From positions 1,450,308-1,514,307 of the forward strand of contig KZ111142.1 of assembly GCA_002077045.2 (NCBI GenBank): a DNA stretch of 64,000 nucleotides, read 5' to 3'. Below are positions 39,663-51,600 of this stretch, one piece after another. Origin of the DNA: Rachicladosporium sp. CCFEE 5018 (taxonomy: Eukaryota; Ascomycota; Dothideomycetes; Cladosporiales; Cladosporiaceae). The translations under genes and the position numbers were made by a program. A model generated the notes under the pieces. It ran no database searches. It had not been told where the DNA came from and saw only the letters and a program-made list of their open reading frames with translations. The first letter of the stretch is position 1. The number at the start of each line of letters is the position of its first letter.

Positions 39663-40000
39663 CCCTATGCCGCAATGCGAGTATGCTCGAACTAGCTGCG
39701 AGCTGGAGGCTGCGAAGAGCTGCGATGCCTGAGTGAAGTCTTGCCTACCTCTCATTGCTTCCGGTTGACCCATCATTCACTCAGGTGACTTTACACAGAA
39801 TTCACGTGCCATCAACTTTTTTGCTGCCGCTTCCCCGTGCTCCACGGCTATTGTAACCGCACACACGATACGTTGTATCAAAGGCTTGATACACTTTGTC
39901 ACCTACCAGAACATACACCTAAGATCACGCAACATTACTCCGAGCTCGAGGAGTTTACTATTGCTCAACACTCACAAGTCCTGACCAGCCGCTGCAAACA

Positions 40001-40643
40001 ATGGCACGATTGTACTTCCGCCTGCTCGATCTCCCACCTGAGCTGCGCCTGCGAATCTACGAGTACATGTTTCCAGAACAGCGCTGTCGTATGTTGATCG
40101 CCCGCTCCGTGTACATATGGTACCCCGAACCTGCTACATGGGTTAACGAGCCGGCACCTCACATCCCTGTCGCACTTCTTCGAGCGAACCGAACCATTCT
40201 TGAGGAGGCACAGCCCATAATTTACAAGCAGACTGTCTTCGAGATCATCTCGCGGCCAAGAGATGCTAAGTGCAAGCAGGGCGAAAGACTTTGCTGGCTG
40301 GAGGACTTTACGTTCAGCCCACACGTCCGGACGTCTATCTCCGTGTGCCCTATCATTTTTTCAGCTTCGATGAGGATCTCGTCAGCAATGCTTGGGTCGT
40401 CACAACCCTGCTAAGGAAGATCAACGAGTGCAAAGCCTTGCAGCTTTTACATGTCGAATTGCGCGTCGGATCTGTCCAGTGGTGGGATCGATCACGCTGC
40501 CTTACTTCGACATGCTACATCGTCGTGGGAGCATATCCTTCTCTTTGGTCGACATTAGTGGGCGCACGCCGAGTCTGATTACTACGGGTAGTGGATACAG
40601 AGCTACAGAAGAGCTTGCGGGTCATCTGAAGGCGTGCGTATGA
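40001..40643 (+). pseudogene. F-box-like gene broken by two frameshifts
   Basis: Starts MARLYFRLLDLPPELRLRIYEYMF, the same family start as the relic at 38745. It continues IPVALLRANRTILEEAQPIIY and EDFTFSPHVRTSI. Around 40340 the sense moves to a second frame (PYHFFSFDEDLVSNAW, LLRKINECKALQLLHVELR). Near 40480 it moves to the third (GSITLPYFDMLHRRGSISF and so on), stopping at 40641-40643. No splice sites explain the shifts. Together with the two relics upstream it forms a small cluster of decayed paralogs. Confidence 0.65.
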
Positions 40644-41112
40644 TTGACTGCCAGTTCACGCTGTGTGTCATGGCGACTGACCTAATCTCAGAGAGCAACA
40701 TGAGTGTACCTGGTTCGATCATCCTTTGGGCAGGTTCAGCGAATAATGACTTGAGCAATGCGTGGTAACAAGCTGTCAGTGCGAAGCGAGTGGGTGGCCT
40801 CCGTGTCAGCTGGAGAGAATGCGTGTACTGGTAGGTTGCGAATGGAGAAAATTGTGGAAGGATGTCCCAAGGTAGCTCCATAACGCTTCGTTATCAGCTA
40901 CTTCGATCAATCACGTTGTGTAATGGCGTGGACGTCTCCCTCTATCTACGCGCGTAGCTCAGAGCGTCCCTGGGCGATCGTCAGGGCAAGAGTGACGTAG
41001 CCGTCAATAAATTGTCCAGCGCATGACCTCGCTGCAGACCACTGCACATCGCGCTGCCCTTCACTCATTATTGACCCTTACAAACTCGAGCTGTTGCACT
41101 ACGCTGCAGATC
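40644..41112. other. Intergenic region
   Basis: 469 bp between the last relic and the DUF1769 gene. Probably carries the DUF1769 promoter; nothing else recognised. Confidence 0.5.
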
Positions 41113-42221
41113 ATGGCCGACAAATACGTCCTGAAGGTCACCGCCGGCCCAACCTACGCCGACCAGACCCAGATCCCCGTCAACACAGAATCGCCCACCT
41201 CCATCTCGTCTTCCTTCGCAACCACCTCCCTCACACTACGCATACGGAACTATCGTGGTCTCCCTGCTGGCTCGCCCTCGACTTCACCGTACTTCTCCAC
41301 CGCTCCGCACACCTCAGATCTGTACTCGCTGCAGTTCAGCTTCACGCCAAAGGAGGATGTGAACGGCAATGATATGGTCTTCGGCAATGACTTCGATCAC
41401 CCCATACGCGACAAGCTACCACCCGGCTTTCAGCAGGCGTTCAACATCGTGAAGTGGTTCATCGATCCTGGACTGTACGGCGATGTCTACGCGGATGAAC
41501 CTTATCTCTATGGTCCGATGTTGTCGAGTATCAACACGCTGCGGATAGGTGGCAAAGACGATAGGGTGCGGGAGGCTGAGGAGGAGAAGAGAGCGAATGC
41601 CGGAGTGCATCTGGTGGAGGAGGGCGCTGAGGAGGGCGAGGGCGAGGAGTCGAGACACGATAGTAAAGTGCCGGCGACGGCGGCGGCGAGGAAGAAGCAT
41701 TTCTTGACTGAGGCGCACTTGAAAGACTTCACGTTTGAGAAGGGGAGGGAGTATGCTTGCGACTTCTTTAACCCGTATCTGGACTTCAATGGTGGGTATC
41801 TGGGACGAGGGAGACGGCGACGACATTGGACAGAGCTGACTTGGCAATGTAGACTTCGCACTGCGACTGCCTGGTTACGGATTGATTCCAGGCATCACAT
41901 TACCGATCATCAGCTACTGGGACGGACAGCCACTGCGGTAAGTCACTTCTCCATATATTCAGCCGCGCAGTCGCGGCGGTCTGCAGTGTCTATCAACATT
42001 GATCTTTACGCGCAAGAGCTGATGTTTTGCTGACGCAAAGTTCGCACACGCTCAGATACGTGCTAAAGAATCGAAAGACTGATGAGCCCTTATGGGTCGT
42101 CGTGTTCACGCTACAGCCGAAGGAGGCACTCGAAGCAGAGGGTAGGAAGAAGGACGAGACGGCAAGCAGCGAGACGAAACCTGCAATTCACACCGGAGCT
42201 GCCGATGATGACCTGGACTGA
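41113..42221 (+). CDS. DUF1769-family protein (3 exons, 314 aa)
   Basis: Exons 41113-41791, 41853-41937 and 42041-42221; introns of 61 nt (GTGGGT..TAG) and 103 nt (GTAAGT..AAG) keep frame. The start at 41113 gives MADKYVLKVTAGPTYADQ; the longer frame from 41023 adds no conserved sequence. The protein follows the fungal DUF1769 pattern: YVLKVTAGP, VNTESPTSI, LRIRNYRGLP, SPYFS, YSLQFSFTPKEDVNGNDMVFGNDFDHPIRDKLPPG, WFIDPGLYGDVYADEPYLYGP, then after splicing DFALRLPGYGLIPGI and SYWDGQPLR, and LRYVLKNR. The function of the family is unknown to me. A Glu-rich insert lies around residues 156-196. The 3' end faces the alpha/beta hydrolase gene. Confidence 0.82.
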
Positions 42222-42595
42222 GCCAGAGGTCTTCGAAGATCGAGAAGCGCCAAGTGTGGCCCTTTGAGCATGCCACTTGCCCCAGCCCGGTGCAAACGAG
42301 TGGCGAACCCGCAACTCTCAGTACGCGCGACGCGCGACGCGCGACGCTAGCAGTGCGAGGCATTCGGCGAGTTGCTGGGTGGCAGAACTTTGAGCTATGG
42401 TGTGCTACCGAGAGCACGCATGATGCACACGCATCGAAGCAGTCGGCGATGTTAAACGCGTTACGAAGGCCGTGCACAGCTGGGATGACCAGACAGCAAG
42501 TGTATGCAGGCAACCGCTTTCTCTCGGCACAGGACCGACCATGCGCCTTGGCCAGTGATCTCGAAGTCGCTTCATGCTATCTGTATCACTTAATG
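42222..42595. other. Convergent intergenic region with a short tandem repeat
   Basis: 374 bp between two stops. At 42323-42347 the heptamer ACGCGCG is repeated about 3.6 times. No gene seen. Confidence 0.6.
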
Positions 42596-43810
42596 TCATG
42601 CGCGCAAATGCTCGTCAATCAACTTCCCACAACCCTCAGCGTTCACGACCACAACATCATGCCCACCTGCGATCACCTCAACTCTCACTTTCTCTTGACG
42701 AAATGCACTCGTGGCATCTTCAGCCGTCTCCTCGGGTACTATTGTCCCATCCTCCCCTCCAAGTATGACCAGCACCTTTCTCTCTCTCAGTGCGTCGTCT
42801 TGCTCATTTTCTTGCTGCCTTTCCCCGATCGTCCGCCACCTCTCATGCTGCGCTGTGATAGGCGCGTGTCGTATACTGGACACGAACGATGCTATGTAGC
42901 CCGGATGATTGTCTATCTGCCAGGTCACGGTCTGCGCTATGCTGCCTCCGCTCCCCGCCGGGAAAGGCGAAGCTTTGGAATCAGCCATCAGAGCTGGATG
43001 CGAAGGAATCTCAGAGGTCCCGACGGACTTGATTGTTGTCGCCTCGTCAGCCTCTTCTGGCTTCGCAGCCGCCTTTGACCCAGCTCTCAGCCGCCTCGTC
43101 ACTAGCCACTCCACGAGACTCTGCGGCAGCAAGGGTGAGTAGATGAGCCTACTACTCCACGAAATACGATGCGCCCTCAGCACTCCACTCGGCGCAATCA
43201 ATACCAAACTCTCCACCCGCTCCGGATAGAAGTAAGTAAACGCCGCCGCGATCCCACCTCCCAGCGAGTAGCCCACAATTGCAACCCTCTCCCCAAGCCA
43301 ACCCGCACAACTCAGCACGGCGAAGATCTGCGAACACCAGAGCCCTTCATCCTGACGCCAGATATCGGGACTGGGTGAGTCGCTGTAGCCGCGACCGAAG
43401 AGATCGAAGGTCAGGACTTGATAGTTGTGTCTGTCTGCTAAGAGAGTTGCGAGGGGCGCGAAGACGACCGAGGGCGTACTTATACCGTGGATGAGGAGGA
43501 CCTTGCGTCCGGTGTTGGAAGGACCGTAAAGGTTTGTACGGATGGTGCCATGCGGTGTTGGGACGTCGCGGGGATTTGGGAGAGCGTTCGGAGGGTAGGG
43601 TATAGCATCTTGGGTGGCTTTAGGGAGCTCGGCAATAGTTGACCGGGGCGAGCGGTGGATTGAGGCTGAGAGCGATTTTGGTGTAGCCGAGCGATAAGTA
43701 GCAAAAGCTAGATAAGCCGTAGCAGTGAAGCCTAGGAGAAATGATATGTTCCGATTGTCTTCAACGAGAGGTCGAAGGCGACTACTGAAGTCCATGACTA
43801 AGTCACGCAA
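42596..43810 (-). CDS. Alpha/beta hydrolase, membrane-anchored type, 404 aa
   Basis: Likely serine hydrolase acting on an ester or lipid substrate. The N-terminus carries a probable membrane segment at about residues 22-38 (ISFLLGFTATAYLAFATY). The fold then shows VLLIHGIS (oxyanion strand), LTFDLFGRGYSDSP, the nucleophile elbow VGYSLGGG with Ser182, an Arg/Lys-rich cap region with low-complexity Ala/Glu stretches, VLVILGGEDGTI with Asp354, and AGGHDVVV with His384. The catalytic triad is therefore complete. Starting at Met1 or at Met6 makes no difference to the domains. The exact substrate cannot be told. Confidence 0.85.
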   Translation of the reverse strand: MRDLVMDFSSRLRPLVEDNRNISFLLGFTATAYLAFATYRSATPKSLSASIHRSPRSTIAELPKATQDAIPYPPNALPNPRDVPTPHGTIRTNLYGPSNTGRKVLLIHGISTPSVVFAPLATLLADRHNYQVLTFDLFGRGYSDSPSPDIWRQDEGLWCSQIFAVLSCAGWLGERVAIVGYSLGGGIAAAFTYFYPERVESLVLIAPSGVLRAHRISWSSRLIYSPLLPQSLVEWLVTRRLRAGSKAAAKPEEADEATTIKSVGTSEIPSHPALMADSKASPFPAGSGGSIAQTVTWQIDNHPGYIASFVSSIRHAPITAQHERWRTIGERQQENEQDDALRERKVLVILGGEDGTIVPEETAEDATSAFRQEKVRVEVIAGGHDVVVVNAEGCGKLIDEHLRA

Positions 43811-44385
43811 TCGTGCCTCAGATGCTGTGGGAATAAGATGCAGATCTGGTGCTAGAGGCTCGACTGTGATACTACGAGGCCATCAGGCCGGTGACATTGA
43901 AGCGTCTCCTGTCTCTACCCGCAACGAGAATGCTTATCAAGATGCTTCGGAGGAGGAGTAAGGTCAGTCGGCATGCGACACATGTAAATCCATGCCGAGC
44001 ATCTCGCTCTCATCGGCTCAGCTTTATCCGGGTTGCCGACGTCGCGTATTCTCGTCTTCAACGCGACCGCGTCCAGTTGGAAGACAACACCGTCTGTCTA
44101 CAGTATGACATTTCACATAAGCTCAGCGGGCCCGCTGCGATGCTGCTCAAGTCGTCGCGACAGCCGCGTGGTCAATAGAGACTGTCCGTGATGTCGAGAC
44201 AAACTTCGACACGGTACTGTACCTCGGTCGGCCGTCCGATCACTCATTATACAATTGAAGCGAGAGCTCTCAGACTATCAGTGATTTCCTTCGGCGTTCA
44301 AGACTGAGTCCCGAACAGAGTAGCGGCTCATGCGATCTTTCAACAGCACCTCATCGATAATCTTCGATCATACGCGTAGGTAAAG
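43811..44385. other. Intergenic region between divergently oriented genes
   Basis: 575 bp between the hydrolase start and the SDR pseudogene start. Nothing recognised. Confidence 0.5.
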
Positions 44386-45411
44386 ATGGCTCACGGACAG
44401 CAGGTAGCACTAGTAGTGGGCGCCTCTCGAGGCTTAGGCCGGCAAGTCGCCATCGATCTCGCGAAGGCAGGCTATGCGGGTAGGTGTTTCTCCGTATAAA
44501 GCGCGCCGATGTGCTGATAGGACGCGTTCGAGCGCAGTTGTTGTGGCAGCGAAGACGACCACAGACGCGTCGCGATGCTAGCCATTTCCACCGGATCCTA
44601 ATAGCCAGCAGTCGACTATCAACACTGTAGCGCGAGAGATCACCGAAGCTAATGGCGAAGCTCTTGCTTTACCAGCCGATGTCCGGAGCTTTGACGACGT
44701 CTCGAACATGGTCGGTAAGATTATCGACAAGTTCGGCCGGCTGGATGCGCTTATCTATAATTCAGGCGCAATCTGGTGGTCGAGCACGAAGGACACGCCG
44801 ATGAAGCGCTTTCAGCTGATGCAGAGAGTCAACCCTGAAGTGTATTCAAGCGTGCCTGCCGCATCTGACAGCGAGTGGAAAGGGGAGGATTGTCGTAGTG
44901 TCTCCGCCCGTCTACAGTCGTTTCTTCTGCGGCAAGACAGCCTATGCAGTTGGCAAAGTGGGTATGAGTGTGCTGACGGTGGGACTTGCGATGGACTGGC
45001 AGAGAGAAGGGAGAGATGAGATGGCGATCACCAGCATTTTGTCGACTGCATTAGGTACTCAATGCTTCATGATTGACGCTGGGCTCTCGCTGACGACTGC
45101 AGGCTGTCGAGTCTGCAGCCACACAGAACCCGCAGACTGATCGTGCGCAGCTACGTAAGCCGACCATATTCTCGGATGCAATCTTGGCAATCTTGAAAGC
45201 ACCAGCGAAGGATGTCAATGGACTTTGCCTGCTCGATGAGGACTTCCTCCGATCGCACGTGGGTGTCACCGACTTCGCCAAAGATGCATGTGTCCCTGGT
45301 GCGAGCCCACGAAAAACAATGCCTGCCGAGTTCCCTGATCTTCGCGTGGTGGAACAAGACGACGAGGGCACCAGAATGGACAGTACGCAATTGCGGAAGG
45401 CTAGATCGTAG
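44386..45411 (+). pseudogene. Short-chain dehydrogenase/reductase (HSDL2-like) pseudogene
   Basis: Exon 1 (44386-44479) encodes MAHGQQVALVVGASRGLGRQVA, a complete SDR NAD(P)-binding start, followed by an in-frame intron (44480-44537). Exon 2 continues VVVAAKTTTDAS but meets a TAG at 44579-44581. The same frame then reads PFPPDPNSQQSTINTVAREI, ANGEALALPADVRSFDDV, and IIDKFGRLDALIYNSGAIWW. Near 44842-44852 a frameshift leads to QACLPHLTASGKGRIVVVSPP and YSRFFCGKTAYAVGKVG (catalytic Tyr and Lys still visible). A further frame change around 45055-45103 precedes AVESAATQNPQTDRAQLRKPTIF and the family C-terminus. One stop plus at least one frameshift mark it as non-functional unless these are consensus errors. 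Confidence 0.75.
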
Positions 45412-45653
45412 TCTGCAGCGGCTATCGGCAATTACCCAGGGTGTTGGGCCAACATTCCGCGCGGTAGTTGACATTACAAGCGAGCACGTAGATCAATAAG
45501 ATCTCATACAACATACGCCAAGGCTGCCAATGCAAGGCTCATGTCTCATACACCTAGACTCAAGCATCTCACACATCGTGCGCAGGCTTGTATGCCACCC
45601 GGCCGCGAGCTGTTGTCGACTTGTCGGTTTCCGCGACCTATCCAACAGGTAGT

Positions 45654-48600
45654 ATGCGCAGCCTGTGGGCGATCCTCGCCTTAGTGGCGCAATTAGCTGC
45701 GCGAATCGCTGCTCAGGCTCAGGCTCCCACGACGACCGCGAGTCTGACTGCTTCAACCACATATGCGCCGACAAATACATGGGCTCCGGCCGCAGTATGC
45801 TCGAATGGAGGCACCCCACCTGCGGCAGGACAATACGGTGGTGGTGTGTATCAGGATGCGTATGGCACGTTCTGGGTACTCCAAGCAAAGAGTTCCGGAG
45901 TACAAAGTCGGTACTGACGCCCAGGTGATAGGAAGTCGAGTGTGGATACGACTGGACAGCGCAGACATATCAGGATAGCTATCCATCGGGGTATGTTGAT
46001 CCACACTAACATATTTCCGTAGGCTGACTGCGACACAGTGGAACGGCTGTTCCGGCAACTGGCACGAACGGCCAGGGTATATGGGCATGTTTTCGAGGTT
46101 GCTCCTCTCGGATTAATTGCGTTGCTTTCACGTTTCTTGGATCTGTGTCGAGTGACCATGCAGGCTCCGGAAGATGCTAGTACGCATGATCCCCCATCTG
46201 TAGTAGCGGATAATTGACTGGGCCCAGTTTTCACTACAAGGACACTCAAGGATCTCTTTACTACAACGGTAGTACCGGAACTACCTTTGCCAGCTCGGTG
46301 TACGCTGCCGCATACGTTGTGCAGTTCAGTCCAAATTCGCTGTGCCCGAGACTGAACGGCACGACTTCCACTACAGCTGCTGGGCAACAGATGTGGATAT
46401 TCTGCGGGACTCAAGTCACAGCCGGCGACGTGACAGGGGTCACTACTCAGTCTTCCAGTATGTGCTCTTGTAACTTAAGTCACATTTTCGATCGCTCTGC
46501 TAATCTCGACAGCTTTCGCCGGATGCATTGCGCTTTGGTACATGATGCATGCGACGTCGGAACTGATTTTGAGGGTCGATCCTTACTGATGCACACCGTA
46601 GTGATCAATATCAGACCAGCAACAATTGTACAGCCGCTTTATGGCAATACGGTCAAAATGCTGAACCTGGCTACGGATCTACAAACGGCAACGGGGCGTG
46701 CTATCTCAAGATCGGGACGATGCAAGGCTTCACAGGTAGTCAAATTTTCGCATTGGCTTATCGGGTCGGATCTGGGCCCGCTTTGTCGGTGTCTTCATCG
46801 ACCGTGGCGAGTTCTTCCACCCAGACATCAAGCAGCACGAGTACACCAACACCCTCGGAAACCGCCGTGTCGTTCACTTGTCCCGCTGTCGATCAGCAGC
46901 CGATTGTCGAGAACGGCGCATACTGGACCGCTGGATGCTCCGCCACCATATCGCCTCGTAACTCCTTCGCGAACGTGCCCGCTACGAATTCATGGAATGA
47001 CTGCTTCCTGATCTGTGATGGTACTGTTGGCTGCACAGCTTTCACTTACTTCGGTGTTGCGCAAGGCGCTGGACCAGGTACATGTTATCTGGCCAACGGC
47101 ACCACATATGGCTTTGCGTCGAACGACACCACGCGTGTCGCCGCTGTGCGCAGCAGCAATTTCCAGCCTATTGTCACATCAACCTACTCAACCACGACTA
47201 CCACGACTTCGACTCCCACTTCATCGTCCTCGAGCGCGCCATGCACCGCGGTCCCATTCACATTCAATGAGCGGAGGATCACAGTCCCTGGAGATGGAGT
47301 CCAGATTGTTGGTTCGATTGCTCCGCTCGGATCTTGGAATACCGCCAATGCTGTGAGCTTGAACTCTAGTGGCTACACCGCTCAGAACCCAGTGTGGTCG
47401 GTGACCATCCTACTCCCGCTAAACACGTATTTCGAATACAAGTATCTCCTCAATTCGCAGTACGAAGCCGGGGCCAACCATGCGTACACGTCGCCGGGCA
47501 CTTGCGCTCCTGTCACAATCAATGATTCGTGGCAGTACCAGGCTACTACTACGACCTCGACCACTTCTACATCGAGTACGTGTCTTATCCAATACAAGGC
47601 CAAAGTTGAGCGTTAGCGGAATGCGAGTAAGGCATACTGACTGCGTGATTAGCCACATCGTCTTCCTCTTCAAGTGCCGCAGCCACCACAAATGCGTATA
47701 CCTGCCCCGCTAACAGCGGCCAAATCATTACAGACGCAGGCGGCATACAATACAAATTGCAGTGTAGTGGTGACACTAGCAGCGGATCCTACAACAGCTT
47801 CGGTGCCGCAAATTCGTTCAATGACTGCTTCAGCTATTGCGACACAAATCAGGGCTCACCTGGACAAGCTGGTCACGTCGGTAGTGGGCAGTCTTACTGC
47901 AGTTCCTTCACGTACTCCGGCGGGGCCAATGGGGTTGGAGGTGGCAACTGTTACCTGAAAAATAGCTTGACTGATTCCTTCACTACTGCTGGTGGTACCA
48001 ACTTTGTCGCAGCCATCAAGATCGCCTACATCTCTCCGCCCATATCTTCCAGCTCGTCGATCTCTATATCGAGCACGTCAGCGTCCGTGCAGTACGTGAC
48101 TGTCACTTACACGACATCTGATCTGGTCAATACCACTGCGCTCACAACCCAGGTGCAGACCACGACAGGGCCTGGTATGTTTTTCAAATGAGGTCTGTGG
48201 TGCCCGACTCGCTGACAGATCGCAGGCTCTACTGTGACAACTACCGCTGTATCTTCTTACGTGTCGACATTTACGACATCGTATGTCACAACGTATGTTC
48301 AGACGACGACTGCTGTAAGTTCCCTGCGCCTAGTTTGCTCTTTAATGGGTCTCCCGCCAAGTACAGCCTGCTGATGCATGAGATACCTTCAGGTCTCGAC
48401 TGCACCCGCAAGCACGGTGACCTCCACTCTCGCCGCCAGTACCAATACAGTGACCTCTACGCTTGCCGCTAGCACCAACACAGCTACTACGACCCTCGCA
48501 ATCACTACCACCCAGCCTACGACTGTCGTTTCGACTGGTCCAGGTACCACAGTGACTTCGACGCAAGCAGCCAGTACGGTAGTCAGCACTCAGCCGACGA

Positions 48601-51600
48601 CAATCGTTTCGACTGGGCCTGGCACAACAGTGACCTCAACTCAAGCGGCCAGTACAGTTGTAAGCACTCAGCGGACTACGGTCATATCGACAGGCCCTGG
48701 CACTACTGTGACTTCCACCCAAGCTGCAAGCACGGTGGTCTCGACCTTGCAAACGACTGTTGTGTCGACTGGCCCTGGTACTATAGTGACCTCAACGCAA
48801 GCCGCTTCGACTGCCACGATCACGTACACCAGCACCCAAGCGGCTAGCACCGTTGTCACTACACAATCTGCGAGCACCGTGATTACGACACAGTAGACCA
48901 CCATTGTTTCGACCGGTCCAGGAACCACCGTTACTTCTACTGCACAATTGACCCTGACCAGCACGCAAGTTGCGAGTACGATAACGTCGACTCAGGCGGC
49001 TAGTACGGTTGTCACGACCCAGCAGACAACAGTCGTGTCTACACAGCCTACTACGGTCGTGTCTACTCAGCAGACCACCGTCGTCTCGACGCAGCCTACC
49101 ACGATCGTGTCAACCAATACTGCTATAGCGACGGCAACCGCAACGCAGACCCTCGTCTCTACGCAAATCAGCACAGCGCAGACTACGATTGTGTCGACGC
49201 AACCGGCCAGCACCAACACTGCGACGGCGACGGCTACACAGACTCTTGTTTCGACCCAGGTCACAACAGCGCCAACCACAATTGTGTCAACACAGCAGAC
49301 TACCGTCGTTTCCACGCAGCCTACTACAGTCGTTTCCACGCAAGCAGCCAGCATCAACACCGCCACGGCAACTGCCACAGCGACCCAAACCCTCGTATCG
49401 ACCCAGGTGACAACTGCGCCGACAACTGTGGTATCAACACAGCAGACGACCATTGTTTCGACTCAGCCAGCGAGCACCAACACTGCGACCGCGACCGCAA
49501 CTCAAACACTAGTCACGACGCAAGTGAGCACTGCACCAACGACCGTCGTGTCGACACAGCAGACGACAGTCGTCTCGACGCAAGCCAGTACAGTGGTGTC
49601 TACCCAAGTCACGACTGCGACATACACGACAGTATCCTACGCTACTCAGACATATACGACCTCATATGCAGTTACCCAGACGCAGACATCGACACAAGCT
49701 GGTAAGTCGTGGACAAGATTTGATGTCCTGCCCATTTGGCGGCATGCGCTCAGCATGGGCCATAGAGAGTTTCGCTGACCGTTGATAGGCACGACCGCGA
49801 CTTCATATGTTACAGCTACACAGGTTCAGACATATACCACAGCCTTCGCAAGTACTCAAATCTCGACGGCCGTACAGACTCTCACAACGACTGCTCCAGG
49901 TAAGTTCACAGCAAACGAACAAACCGATCTGCTCAGGGGAGATTGCTGACTCAACTATAGGCTCCACAGTGACCTCAACACAACAGGGCGGAACATTAGC
50001 AGCTGCCGGCCAGACGCAGACGCTGACCTTGGTCTCGACCGTTGTATCGAGCGTCCCTGGCAGCACTGTCACCCTCACCAGCACTCAGGGTGGCAGTACG
50101 GTGCTTATAACAACTACACAGGCCCAGAGCATAGCCACACAGACTCTGGTTTCGACCCAAGTGACAACAGCACCTGGAAGTACGATCGTGTCGACGGCAC
50201 CGGCGAGTACGGTGATCCTGACGACCACACAAAGCGGGACAACGTATGTAATAACAAGCACCCTTGCGCAGCAGACCACGACTTTGGTATCGACTGCGTC
50301 TGGCGCAACAGTGACTTCCACCGCAGCAGCCAGTACCGTGGTCTACACGACAACTCAGAGTGGTAGCACTGTCGTTGTCACCAGCACTTTAGCTCAGCCT
50401 ACAACAACTCTGGTGTCGACAGCACCTGCGAGCACGGTCGTCTCGACTGCGCAAGCGAGCACGGTGGTACTTACAACGACTCAAAGCGGGACTACGGTAC
50501 TGGTCACCAGCACACTCGCGCAACGAACGACAACTCTCGTTTCGACCCAGCAGACGACCATTGTCTCCACACAGCAGACTACAGCTATCAGCACCGCAGT
50601 ATATACCACCACTCGAGACGGGAGCACTGTAGTGATCACTAGCACCATGGCGCAGCCGACCGCCACGTTGGTGTCCACACAAGCAGCAAGCACTGCGACA
50701 GCAACAGCTACTGCCACGCTCGTATCTACGCTCGTATCGACCCAGGTCTCGACTGCACAAGCAAGCACAGTGGTCTTCACCACCACTCGCGATGGAAGTA
50801 CTGTCTACATCACGTCGACCCTTGCCCAAAGTACTGCAACTGCCACTGCCACTGCTACTGTCGTGACCACCCAAGTCAGCACTGCATCTGGCGGCACAGT
50901 AACATACACCAGCGTCCAGCAATCGACTGTCTATATGACAGCGACTAGCACACAAGCGGCTCAGACGTTCACCCAGATATCCACGATGGCTGGCAGCACA
51001 TCGTACGTCACCTACACAACTACTGAAGGAGCTTCTACCTTCATCGTAACTGCGACGAGCACAGCCGCCCCTCAGACGACGACCGCGATCTCGACTCAAC
51101 AAGCCAGTACCGCTACGATAACCTATACCAGCCTCGCACCTCAGGGCACCGCTACTGCACCTGCGGGTACTGTAACTTACACGAGTGTCAGAGATGGCAG
51201 CACTATGTACTTTACAGCCACGAATACCCAAACGACAACAGCTGGGGCTGTGACGTACACGCAAACTATTGGTGGATCGACTTACTACCTGACTGCCACA
51301 TCGACTGCACCCCAGGCGACTCAGACATACACTGAGACTGCTCAGGCTCAGACTGTCACTGCGGCTGGGGCCACGAGTACAGTGGTCGCCACGTATACAT
51401 CAGTCCAGCCCGGCGGAACCACGACGTACGTCCAGATGCAGACGATGGCTCAAGCTACTGTCACGCAGTACTCCACTATCCCGGCCAGTACTGTGGCTGT
51501 GACCTACACGACGATGCAGGACGGCACTACAGCCTACGTTGTGCAGACTACAACTTACCCAGCCCAAACGGTCACTACGGTAGCCACGCAAGATGCAAGT

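Noticed and set aside
48529..49600. Regular direct repeats that might suggest a CRISPR array
   Set aside because: Units are coding, contiguous and degenerate without unique spacers, in a fungal gene frame.
50389..51264. 291-aa minus-strand ORF, Arg/Ser/Cys-rich
   Set aside because: Antisense of the Thr/Ser repeat tract, explained by codon composition; no start or splice context.
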